A stretch of 64,000 bases of DNA from Pseudomonas huaxiensis (GTDB lineage: Bacteria > Pseudomonadota > Gammaproteobacteria > Pseudomonadales > Pseudomonadaceae): the NCBI RefSeq assembly GCF_003231275.1, contig NZ_QKVL01000006.1, forward strand, positions 62,001-126,000, written 5' to 3'. Below are positions 26,679 through 35,500 of the stretch, piece by piece. The first letter of the stretch is position 1. Every line of letters begins with the position of its first letter. Made by a program: the position numbers and the translations under genes. The notes below the pieces were generated by a model, which was not told the DNA's origin, did no database searches, and saw nothing but the letters and a program-made list of their open reading frames with translations.

Positions 26679-26820
26679 ACGACTCCTGTCTCCGCACCAG
26701 TACAGGTTCCAGTGAAAGCAGCCCAAATCTCTGGAAACCCCTTGAAACCTGCCTTCTGGCGGGTTTTTTCGTTATGGCGTTCCCTTGGGGGCCTGTTGTT
26801 TCAGGGGTAGCTTTGGGGAT
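26679..26820. repeat. Direct repeat, right copy (tRNA 3' end plus terminator)
   Basis: Matches 17209-17360: CGACTCCTGTCTCCGCACCA, then TACAGGTTCCAGTGAAAG, then the terminator and TTTTTTCGTTATGGCGTTCC. Compared with the left copy it lost one G of the CCGGCACCA box and has several substitutions, so it is a worn attachment-site copy. Confidence 0.75.
26745..26769 (+). terminator. Terminator copy in right repeat
   Basis: AAACCTGCC-TTCT-GGCGGGTTTTTT; one G:T pair replaces a G:C pair relative to the left copy at 17274. No gene reads into it now except the IS remnant. Confidence 0.75.
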
Positions 26821-26898
26821 GCAGCCGCTTGAGGTGATCAAGAAGCACAGCCTGGCGCAGTCGAGTAAGCGTACGGCCTTGAAAATTCGATGATCCGC
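26821..26898 (+). pseudogene. Scar of a second integrase gene
   Basis: GCAGCCGCTTGAGGTGATCA (equal to 17506-17525 apart from two bases) is joined after about 35 bases to CAGTCGAGTAAGCGTACGGC, which matches the end of the truncated integrase near 18356-18375, and continues to GATCCGC as at 18391-18397. So a copy of the same integrase once stood here and lost about 830 bases internally. It shows that a second, tandem element used the same site. Confidence 0.7.
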
Positions 26899-27010
26899 AA
26901 GGAATGGCAGCGTTCTGGCCCACTATCCATTTTCGGCAATTCCTCCTGTCCGCCCCGCCCTTGGGAGCGGAACTTGCTTCGGATGCGGTTCCCGCCTCAG
27001 CGTCTCGCAA

Positions 27011-28006
27011 ATGGTTACCGATATGCTCACTCCCGATCTCTGCGCATCCTCGGCCGCTGGCATGCACCACCACCACACCACGGATGTAGAAGAACACGCC
27101 GAGCGCCTGCAGGGCTGGCAATTGCGATACGACCAGCTCACTTCCGGCCGCTTCAGCGGCACGATCAGTGAGTTGCGCCTGGACGGTATGCAACTGGTGC
27201 GCGATCGGGCCAATCAGGCAATGGTGAAGAACGGCTGTACCTGGGATGGTGCCATCAGTTTCAGCATGCCTCTGGCCAAGCATCAGGATGATTTCCACTG
27301 TGCCGGCCACTCCATCAGTGGCCATAACCTTCTGGTGGCTCGGGGGCAAAGCCTGCCAGAACTGCGTGCCCCGGCCGGACTGGATCTGCTCTGCGTGACC
27401 ATCGACCAGCAGTTGCTGGAGCAGACCCTGCAACACCAAAACCATGGTTTCGACCTCCAGGCGCTGCCACGTTGTTACCGCCTGCACGACGGCGGTAGTC
27501 AGTTCGGGTTGATCACGCTGTTCCACAGTTTGTTCGACGAGACCAGCCTGCAGGCGCCGCTGCTGGATTACAGCGCGATTCGCGAAGGTATCCGCGACGC
27601 CGTACTGATGCACCTGCTTGATCTGTTGGACGAAGAAGACGTCCAGCCCCTCACGCCCAGCGCCCGCAAGCGCATGGTGGACCGCGCCCGGGAATACGCC
27701 CTGAGCAACCCCGACAGCCCGCCGTCGATTGTTGAACTGTGCAACCGCGTCGGTGCCAGCCGGCGCAAGTTGCAGTACTGCTTCCAGGAAACCCTGGGCA
27801 TCAACCCTCTCGCTTATCTGCGCGCGCTGCGCCTCAACGCTGTGCACCGCGTCCTGCTCCAGGGCGATTCCGCACCGGTACAGGACGTTGCCGCCAGTTG
27901 GGGCTTCTGGCACTTGAGTCGTTTCGCCACCGATTACCGCCAATTGTTCGGCGAGCGACCCTCGGATACCCGGCGACGCAACCGCAACCGTGCTGATTTC
28001 GGATAA
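27011..28006 (+). CDS. AraC-family transcriptional regulator
   Basis: Regulator of 331 residues with a C-terminal double helix-turn-helix (about 225-325): RMVDRAREYALSNPDSPPSI, then VGASRRKLQYCFQETLGINP, then AYLRALRLNAVHRVLLQ and SRFATDYRQLFGERPSDTRR. The N-terminal 200 residues are the ligand-sensing part, similar in plan to EutR-like regulators. Starts at ATG 27011, 27023 or 27062 are all possible; none has a strong ribosome site. It lies 59 bases before the outer-membrane protein, MFS and amidase genes on the same strand and most likely activates them in response to their substrate. Confidence 0.88.
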   Translation: MVTDMLTPDLCASSAAGMHHHHTTDVEEHAERLQGWQLRYDQLTSGRFSGTISELRLDGMQLVRDRANQAMVKNGCTWDGAISFSMPLAKHQDDFHCAGHSISGHNLLVARGQSLPELRAPAGLDLLCVTIDQQLLEQTLQHQNHGFDLQALPRCYRLHDGGSQFGLITLFHSLFDETSLQAPLLDYSAIREGIRDAVLMHLLDLLDEEDVQPLTPSARKRMVDRAREYALSNPDSPPSIVELCNRVGASRRKLQYCFQETLGINPLAYLRALRLNAVHRVLLQGDSAPVQDVAASWGFWHLSRFATDYRQLFGERPSDTRRRNRNRADFG

Positions 28007-28065
28007 CGTCCACGCCTTCCCCGGCGCCAGTCTCGTGGCACAACACGCCAACACCGGGGATCACG

Positions 28066-28989
28066 ATGTACACCAACAACGCCAAGCTGCTTGCACTGCT
28101 CCTCTGCTCGTCCGCCTTGCTCGGCAACACCGCCTGGGCTGCTGAAAACGGCACGCCCACCACGCCCAACGGCGTCTACGACTTCGGTGCCGGTTTCACC
28201 CCTCCACCCACGCCCACCGGGACTTTCGGCCTGCGCACCGCGTTTTACTCTGCCAACCGGCTGATGGACGGCAACGGCGACAAGGCACCGGTGGATTTTT
28301 CCATTGATGTGCTGTCTATCGGCGCCGCCTACGTGCGCATGACCGGTCACGAACTGTTTGGTGCTCGTTACGGCTTTGCCGCAGTCCTGCCATTTTTCAG
28401 CATGGACGCTTCACTGGACGTCCCCACGCCGTTCGGTACGGTTTCCCGCGATGCACGCCTGTTTCGCCAGGCCGACGCCCAGATTATCCCGCTGATCCTG
28501 CAATGGACTCCGGCGCCAAACCTTGGAATCAACACCCAGTTGCAGATTCAGACGCCCACCGGCGACTACGACAAGGACCGTTTTGTGTCGCCGGGCCTGA
28601 ACCACTGGACCGTTTCGCCGATTCTCAATGCCACGTGGATCAGCGAAAGCGGGCTGGAGTTGTCGTCGAGCTTCGAGCTGGATTTCAACACCCGCAACCG
28701 CGCCACCGACTACCGCAACGGTGTCGAGTACCGCCACGAATTCGCCGTCGGCCAGCACGTAGGGCCCTGGACTGTGGGACTCGGCGGATATTACTTCCGT
28801 CAACTGAGCGACGACGACGGTCCGAATCTCACCGATGGCAATCGCGCTCGCGTTATCGCTCTGGGCCCCGCCATCAGTTGGTTCAAACCAGGGCTGCCGC
28901 CGGTCTGGCTGCATGCCTACAAGGAGTTCGACGCTCGCAACCGGGCCGAGGGCTACACCGTTGCCCTGCGCTTCTCCCATAGTTTCTGA
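28066..28989 (+). CDS. Outer-membrane channel-like protein (SphA / phenol MetA-pathway family)
   Basis: Predicted 307-residue outer-membrane beta-barrel. A signal peptide (LLALLLCSSALLGNTAWA, cut before AENGT) is followed by a mature part of alternating strands that ends in FSHSF, the terminal Phe needed for barrel assembly. The pattern DFGAGFTPPPTPTGTFGLRT and later FVSPGLNHWTVSPILNATW is the one I know from the PF13557 family found with aromatic degradation genes. It likely lets the pathway substrate through the outer membrane. Ribosome site GGGGATCAC precedes the ATG. Confidence 0.82.
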   Translation: MYTNNAKLLALLLCSSALLGNTAWAAENGTPTTPNGVYDFGAGFTPPPTPTGTFGLRTAFYSANRLMDGNGDKAPVDFSIDVLSIGAAYVRMTGHELFGARYGFAAVLPFFSMDASLDVPTPFGTVSRDARLFRQADAQIIPLILQWTPAPNLGINTQLQIQTPTGDYDKDRFVSPGLNHWTVSPILNATWISESGLELSSSFELDFNTRNRATDYRNGVEYRHEFAVGQHVGPWTVGLGGYYFRQLSDDDGPNLTDGNRARVIALGPAISWFKPGLPPVWLHAYKEFDARNRAEGYTVALRFSHSF

Positions 28990-28999
28990 GGACATCCCG

Positions 29000-30214
29000 A
29001 TGAATTCCCAAACCCGCGTAGCACGCCAGGCCAGTGCCGGGCGCGAGGGGGTCGTGCTGGTGCTCGGCAGCAGCTTGACCATCATGGGCGCAGTGATGGT
29101 GGCGCCTATCCTGCCCCGTTTGGCGGCTGAATTTGGCCCGATCGAACCGCGTGCCGATGTGCTGATTCCTTTGGCGATCACTGGCCCCGCCCTGGCCATC
29201 GCCCTGTTCGCGCCACTGGCCGGTTGGTTTGCCGACCGTATCGGGCGGAAAACACTGCTGATCGTCGCGACCCTGCTTTACGCACTGCTCGGCGCATTAC
29301 CGGCGCTGCTCGACGACCTGGGCTCAATCGTCGCGTCGCGGCTGCTGTTCGGCTGTGCCGAAGCCGCGATCATGACCTGCTGCGCCACCCTGATTGCCGA
29401 CTACTGGCAGGGCGAGCAACGAATGCGCTTGGTCAATTACCAGGTGGTGGGCATCGGTCTGGTAGGTGCGTTGTTCTTTGTCATCGGCGGCGTGGCGGGC
29501 GAGCACGACTGGCGCATGCCCTTTTATCTCTACCTGTTGCCGCTGTTGCTGGTGCCGCTCATGAGCCGGCTGCTGTGGGAGCCGCAAAGCCGCCAGCACG
29601 CCGCTCCGCAGCCTGAAGACCAGCGTACTGCCGTGGGCAGCGTAGCGCTCGGTTACCTGCTGATCTTCGGCGGCATGCTGCTCAACTTCGTGGTTCCGGT
29701 GCAGACGCCTGCGCTGCTGGTGAGCATCGGTGTCACCTCCAGCACCTTGATAGGACTGGCCGCTGGCCTCGGCCTGCTGGCGACCCTGGTCGGCTCGCTG
29801 CTGTGGCCCCTGTCCCGCAGCTGTCTTGGCGTTCGCGGCAGTAATGCGCTGTTGCTGACCCTGCTGGCCGTCGGGTTGTGGTGGCTGGGCGAGGCCCGAA
29901 GCTACAACAGCGTGCTCTTGGCGGTGTTTATCCACGGTATCGGCGCCGGGCTGCTGGTGCCCAACGCCATGGCGCCGGTGATGAATGCCCTCAGCGCCCG
30001 TGCCCGAGGCCGTGGCCTCGGTGGCTTCACTGCCGGTCTGTACCTCGGCCAGTTCGCCAGCCCGCTATTGGTCATTGCCCTTGCCGGTGGCGACCACAAC
30101 CTGCGCGGCGCCATCCACTGGCTGGCTTTTGCGAGCCTCGTCGCTGCCTTGGCCTGGGCCATCTGCGGAGCGCTGAAGCGTCCGTCTTGTTCCATCGACA
30201 ACAACGCCCACTGA
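29000..30214 (+). CDS. MFS transporter
   Basis: Major facilitator superfamily permease of 404 residues with about 12 membrane helices. The loop 2-3 motif is GWFADRIGRKTLLI (about 75-88), and a long charged loop (WEPQSRQHAAPQPEDQR) separates the two six-helix halves near residue 195-215. The ATG at 29000 is chosen, with GAGGAC seven bases upstream; the longer open frame begins inside the previous gene and is not credible. Set between the outer-membrane channel and the amidase, it probably imports the amide substrate, though export of a drug-like compound cannot be ruled out. Confidence 0.9.
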   Translation: MNSQTRVARQASAGREGVVLVLGSSLTIMGAVMVAPILPRLAAEFGPIEPRADVLIPLAITGPALAIALFAPLAGWFADRIGRKTLLIVATLLYALLGALPALLDDLGSIVASRLLFGCAEAAIMTCCATLIADYWQGEQRMRLVNYQVVGIGLVGALFFVIGGVAGEHDWRMPFYLYLLPLLLVPLMSRLLWEPQSRQHAAPQPEDQRTAVGSVALGYLLIFGGMLLNFVVPVQTPALLVSIGVTSSTLIGLAAGLGLLATLVGSLLWPLSRSCLGVRGSNALLLTLLAVGLWWLGEARSYNSVLLAVFIHGIGAGLLVPNAMAPVMNALSARARGRGLGGFTAGLYLGQFASPLLVIALAGGDHNLRGAIHWLAFASLVAALAWAICGALKRPSCSIDNNAH

Positions 30215-30239
30215 ACACCGGCCTGACCTGAGGATCACC

Positions 30240-31679
30240 ATGTACGACATTCAAGCCCTGCTGGATCAGCACGACGCCACCGGCCTTGCCGGCCTGGTCA
30301 ATAGCGGTGAAATCAGCCGCCGCGAACTGCTGGAGGCCAGCATCGTCCGCCTGGAACAGGTGGAGCCGCGACTCAACGCTGTCGCCGAGAAACTCTACGA
30401 CAGCGCCCGCCGCGCGCGAGCGGTGGAAGGCCCCTTTGCCGGGGTGCCTACGTTGACCAAAGACCTGTTTTCTCCTCTGGCCGAGGCGCGGATGACCAAC
30501 GGCTCGCTAGCCCTTGGCGAGGCTCGCCCCGGTCTGGATGATGCAGTGGTCAGCCGCCTGCGAGAGGCCGGTTGTCAGTTCATTGGCACCAGCACCTCAC
30601 CAGAATTCGGCACCTCATATACCACTGAGTCGACTCGCTTTGGCGCCACCCGCAACCCCTGGGACACCGACCGCAGTGCCGGCGGTTCCAGCGGTGGGGC
30701 TGCCGCTCTGGTAGCTGCCCGGGTAGTGCCCTTCGCTCATGGCAACGACGGCGGCGGCTCGCTACGGGTGCCTGCTTCCTGTTGCGGGGTGTTTGGCCTC
30801 AAGCCGAGCCGCGGGCGTATGCCTTGCGGCCCACTGGTAGGCGAAGGTTGGGCCGGGATGGGCACGCCCCATGCCATCACCCTGTCGGTGCGCGACAGTG
30901 CCGCTTTGCTCGACATCACCGCCGGCGCCGACCTTGGCGCGCCCTATGCAGCGCCGTGGCAGGACATGCCCTTTGTCGACACCTTGCACCAGCCGCACCG
31001 TCCGCTACGCATTGCTTTAGTCGAGCACCTGGCCCCCTGGACCAGCAGCCCGCAGGCGCTGGAGGCGGTACGCCATACCGCGCGTCTGTGCGAATCGCTG
31101 GGGCACGTAGTGGAGCCCGCGATGCTGCCGGTGCAGCCGCTGGGATTTCTGGACAAGGTGTTCGATGTAATCGGCGCGAGTACTCGCAGCTATCTCGATC
31201 TGCTCGGTGAGTTGCGCGGGCAGCCGGTTCCCGATGAGGAACTGGAACCGCGGACCCGGATTATCCTGCGGGAGAAGGGGGGAATCAGCGGCGCGACCTA
31301 CGCCAGTGCCGTGGAAAGTATCCATGCACTGGGCCGGCAGTTGGCCCGCTTCATGGAGAACTATGATTTGGTTCTGACGCCGACCCTGACCCGCGAACCC
31401 CCCTTGATCGGCAGCCTCGATCGCTTCGACGACCGGCTCGACCTCGCCACGTTGATCGAGGACTTCCACAGCTATTCGCCGTTCACCGCGCTGTTCAACG
31501 CCAGCGGCCAGCCTGCGATGTCGGTGCCGCTTTACTGGACGCCGGGCGGCTTGCCGATCGGTTCGCATTTCGCCGGGCGTTTCGCCGAGGAAGGCACCTT
31601 GCTGGCGCTGGCTGCGCAACTGGAACTGGCCCAGCCATGGGCGGGGCGGGTTCCACCTGTCAATGCCGTTCGGAGCTGA
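30240..31679 (+). CDS. Amidase-signature hydrolase
   Basis: Cytoplasmic amidase of 479 residues. The Lys-Ser-Ser triad can be seen: Lys74 in VPTLTKDLF, the cis-Ser in RSAGGSSGGAAA (150-151), and the nucleophile Ser174 in GNDGGGSLRVP. The C-terminal part FTALFNASGQPAMSVPLYW, with LPIGSHFAGRFAEE after it, is the usual end of the fold. GAGGATC lies before the ATG, 25 bases after the MFS gene. As last gene of the AraC-controlled unit, it should hydrolyse the imported amide to acid plus amine or ammonia. The exact substrate is not visible. Confidence 0.92.
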   Translation: MYDIQALLDQHDATGLAGLVNSGEISRRELLEASIVRLEQVEPRLNAVAEKLYDSARRARAVEGPFAGVPTLTKDLFSPLAEARMTNGSLALGEARPGLDDAVVSRLREAGCQFIGTSTSPEFGTSYTTESTRFGATRNPWDTDRSAGGSSGGAAALVAARVVPFAHGNDGGGSLRVPASCCGVFGLKPSRGRMPCGPLVGEGWAGMGTPHAITLSVRDSAALLDITAGADLGAPYAAPWQDMPFVDTLHQPHRPLRIALVEHLAPWTSSPQALEAVRHTARLCESLGHVVEPAMLPVQPLGFLDKVFDVIGASTRSYLDLLGELRGQPVPDEELEPRTRIILREKGGISGATYASAVESIHALGRQLARFMENYDLVLTPTLTREPPLIGSLDRFDDRLDLATLIEDFHSYSPFTALFNASGQPAMSVPLYWTPGGLPIGSHFAGRFAEEGTLLALAAQLELAQPWAGRVPPVNAVRS

Positions 31680-31690
31680 ATCCTTCTCAG

Positions 31691-31734
31691 GTCCAAAGGC
31701 ATTCGCCCGCAATAGCGGGCGAATGCCTTTGGAC
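31691..31734 (+). terminator. Strong 20-bp hairpin after amidase
   Basis: GTCCAAAGGCATTCGCCCGC, loop AATA, then the exact complement to 31734. Twelve bases after the amidase stop and convergent with the small membrane gene, so it can end transcription from both sides. No T-run on the plus strand. Confidence 0.75.
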
Positions 31735-31851
31735 TCATCGTCTCACTCTTGCACACCCATCCCGCCATTCCCTGCGAGGAAGCCTTGTTGCACGCATGGA
31801 TGCTGATAGGTCGCAAAACCGGTGCTCGATGATCAGCGGGTTGGTTGCCTC

Positions 31852-32079
31852 CTAAACAACCCTGAACTGCTGCAGCGCAGCCATCATGCCGACCAACGCG
31901 ACGGCCAGGCCGATGATCGCGGTGATATCAGCCTGCCGGGTATCACGGAGCCAGGAACCTTTTTGAGGATACCGTCCGAGCGTGATGAGTTTCACGAGGG
32001 GCCAGCCGAGGGGGTAGAACAAGGCCCGGAGAACAGGGGCAATGAGTTCGAAGAACAGGGATGACAAGAAGTCGAGCAT
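31852..32079 (-). CDS. Small membrane protein, 75 residues
   Basis: Unrecognised inner-membrane protein with two hydrophobic helices: MLDFLSSLFFELIAPVLRAL-FYPLGW at the N-terminus and AIIGLAVALVGMMAALQQF at the C-terminus, separated by a basic loop (TLGRYPQKGSWLRDTRQ). GGAAAG lies eight bases before the ATG at 32079, which I prefer over the ATG at 32094. Similar tiny proteins are common in pseudomonads as single genes. Function unknown. Confidence 0.65.
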   Translation of the reverse strand: MLDFLSSLFFELIAPVLRALFYPLGWPLVKLITLGRYPQKGSWLRDTRQADITAIIGLAVALVGMMAALQQFRVV

Positions 32080-32094
32080 GTAGGTGCTTTCCAT

Positions 32095-32525
32095 GGCTGA
32101 TGTCGAAACGATATCTCAACCATGACCGGCAAACCATGCATTGAGTGGATGGTTATTCGGTCGAATAGGCGGCAATTCAAAACCATCCATTCGGTCAGGT
32201 TTGTAACATTCAGACACAAATTCCCGCATCACCCTGAATACAAACCTTTTTCTAACCACTCCTACCGTTCGTCGGCTCAAGACCACGCCCCACATCGGTT
32301 TCATCTCGCGAAACCGGCTACTAATCAGGAAGTATTAATACTAAGTGAACGTACGAATTGTCCGACGTGGATCCAATTTTTCGGCTACAAATTCACCCCA
32401 AATGGAACCAGTAGTCGCCAAGGTCAGGCTGTTCGACGCGCAGTGTGTGTATTTCCAAGGGGGCTTATCTCGACACCCCACACGCATTCAGTAACGGATA
32501 TGCCTGGCCCACGAAGGAGTCGCCC
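32095..32525. promoter_or_regulatory. Divergent promoter region upstream of giant autotransporter
   Basis: A 430-base spacer between the small membrane gene and the autotransporter. It holds TATTCGGTCGAATA (32154-32167), a 6-2-6 inverted repeat, and a second ATTCGGTC at 32189-32196; GGATGGTT and AACCATCC form an inverted pair around them. These may be a regulator's sites. AAGGAG at 32514-32519 is the autotransporter ribosome site. No confident sigma-70 boxes. Confidence 0.4.
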
Positions 32526-35500
32526 GTGGTCAGACAGTTCGGCAAAAAAACCTTTCAAGCTCGCTTTGCTCCGCTTCCGCTGGCCATCAGCATGGCAGCG
32601 GCCGGCGCGCTTTCCGGATTGCTCAGCCCGCAGGCGCTGGCGGCCTGTGTCACGTCTGTCCCCACCACCACTTGCACTGGTGTCACCGTTGGTCTGGTGA
32701 GCTCGGCCAGCAACCAGACATATAACGTGGACAACGGCGCGCAGATCTACACGGGTTTGGTGGATCTGGTGAACGCGGTGTCGCTCACGGGAACTGGCGT
32801 CACTTTCAACAACTCCGGGAAAATCGACCCGTCGCTGGTGGGGCTGGTGTCGCTTACCACCGCGCTCAATATCAGCAATGCGGCTGGCAGTACTGTCACC
32901 GTCAACAACCTCGCGACTGGCCAGATTCTGGGGACCTCGTCGCTGTTGTCGGCTAGCCTGCTCGGGCTGGGCGGGGTTGGCCTGGTGGTGCAGAACGGCG
33001 CCAGCGGTACGACCACCCTGACCAACAGTGGACTGATCAGCGGTACCGCTCTGGCGAGTGCTGCCGTGCTGCCGGAAGACATGGCGGTGATCGCGCTGCG
33101 TGGTGGTGCGAAGAACGTCATTCTCAACAACGGCATCATCACTGGCCGAGTGGCCATGCAGGCCTCCGCCGCAGGCAACGTCTTTACCAACAACGCTACC
33201 GGCGTCGTCAACGGCAGTATCAACCTTGGCGCTGGAAATGCTGCCAACACCTTCAATGCCATTACCGGATCGACAATGGGCGCGGGGTCGGGCGTCGGTG
33301 TTGACCTGGGGGTTCTGGGGGGACTGGGTATCAACTACGTGCCTGCCGGCATCGTCAACGGCGGTACCGTCAACAACGGCAACGTCCTGAATCTGCAGAA
33401 CGCCGTTGGTGGCGGTTCGGGGTCCATTGGTTTAGGCAATATCGACGGCACCAAATACCTCAACTTCAGTAATCTGAACGTCCAAAGCGGTACCTGGACG
33501 TTGCTTAACCGGTTGTTCCCCGTTGCGACTACCAACGGGGCAGTGCAACTCACTGGCGGCGTGTTGAGGGTCGACGCCAACGCGCTGATCGGCGCCACGG
33601 TGACTGCCAATGGCGGCGGTCTGGATGCTGCAGCCAACAACACCACGGTAAGCAACGGCATCACCCTTGGCGCCAATGGCCTGAGGGTTTCCAACGCCAG
33701 CAATACCCTGACCCTGTCTGGCGTACTTACAGGTAGCGGTGCCCTGACCAAGAGCGGTGCCGGCACCCTGATACTCACCGGAGCCAACAACTACACCGGC
33801 GGCACTGTCCTCGCGGGCGGTACGGTTCAGTTGGACAATATCGCGGCACTGGGCACTGGCTCGATCATCGTCAACAGCGCGTCCACGCTGCAAAACACTA
33901 CCGGGATTGCTCTCACCAGCGGCATGACGCTCACTGCCGGATTGAGCATTGCTGGCTCCAACGCGCAGACCCTGAGCGGTACCCTGAGCGGCACCGGAGC
34001 CCTCAGCAAGACCGGCGCGGGCGACCTGATCCTCAACGGTGTCAACGGCTTCACCGGCGGCTTCAACCTCGCGGCCGGCAAGGTCATCCTCGGCAATGAT
34101 TTTGCCGTCGGCAGCGGTCTCATCACTGCGAGCAACACCACTACTCTGGATAGCACTGCCCTCCGTACCCTGACCAACAACCTGGCCCTCAACGGCGCCC
34201 TGACCGTCACCGGTACCAACGACCTGATCCTCAACGGCCAGACCAGCGGCACCGGCAGCCTGCTCAAGACCGGCGCGGGCACCACGCTGACCCTCAATGG
34301 CGCGAACAATCACAGCGGCGGCGTGACCCTCAGCGCGGGCAGCCTGATCGTGGGGCACAATCTCGCCCTGGGCACTGGCACGCTGACGGTGGGCGCTGCG
34401 ACCAGCGTCGACGCCAACACTGCTGTCACCCTGACCAACAACATCGCCATGGGCACCAACGCCCTGACCCTGCTCAACAATAACGCCATGAAGCTCGGCG
34501 GTACCATCACGGGTTCCGGTAGTGGCGGTGTGGTCAAAACCGGTGCGGCCGACCTGACCCTCAGCGGCAACAACACCTTCAGCAGTGGCGTGAAACTGCA
34601 GAGCGGCAAGCTGATCATCGGCCACAACAGTGCGCTGGGCACTGGCGTGCTGTCCGCATCGGCGGGCACGACCCTGGATACCGATGCCGCGTGGGTGGTG
34701 AGCAACATCGTCAATGTGGCGGGGAATTTCAGCATCGCTGGCAGCAATGCCCTGACACTCACTGGCGCGATCACCGGCGCCGGTTCGCTGACCAAAGACG
34801 GTGCGGCGAGCCTGACCCTTAGCGGTGTCAACAACTTCCTCGGTGGCGTAAGCCTGAATGCCGGCACGCTGATCGCCGGCTCCACTAAAGCGCTGGGCAA
34901 CGGCGCGCTGACTGCGGCAGCCGGCACTACCCTCGATGCCAGCACCGCGGTGACCCTGGCCAACATCGTCAACCTGAACGGCGACCTGAAGATCGGCGGC
35001 AACGCCAACCTTGGCCTCAGCGGGACCATCAGCGGTACCGGTGGTCTGATCAAGAATGGCAGTGCTGACCTGACCCTCAGCGGTACCAACAATTACCAAG
35101 GCAACACTCAACTGAACGCCGGGCGCCTGGTGCTCGGCAATGCCGGCGCTCTCGGCCAACGCGAGTTGGTCGCGTCCGGCGGCACCACGCTGGATGTCAG
35201 TTCCGCACTGACCCTGAACAATGCAGTCACCGCCAACGGTTTGCTGAACATCGGCGGCTTCGCGGACCTCACCCTCACGGGCGTGGTAGACGGTGCGGGT
35301 GGCCTGGTCAAAAACGGCGCCTCCAACCTGACCCTGACCGGCGTCAACACCTACCTGGGTGGCACCATCCTGAACGCCGGGACCCTGACCGTGGCCAACG
35401 CGGCCGCGCTGAGCAGCGGTGACCTGACTGTCGGAGGCGCCGCCACCCTCGCGGCCACCGGTCCGCTGGGCAACGCCATTCACCTCAACAGCACCTTGAC

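Noticed and set aside
27834..28350. Minus-strand open frames opposite the AraC/channel junction
   Set aside because: Shadows of two well-supported plus-strand genes, without domains.
28835..28999. Longer start for the MFS gene
   Set aside because: The extra 55 codons lie inside the outer-membrane protein gene and read as random; the ATG at 29000 has a good ribosome site.
32445..32525. Earlier start (GTG 32445) of the autotransporter
   Set aside because: It would place 27 polar residues before the signal peptide and has no ribosome site, while GTG 32526 is preceded by AAGGAG at the right distance.
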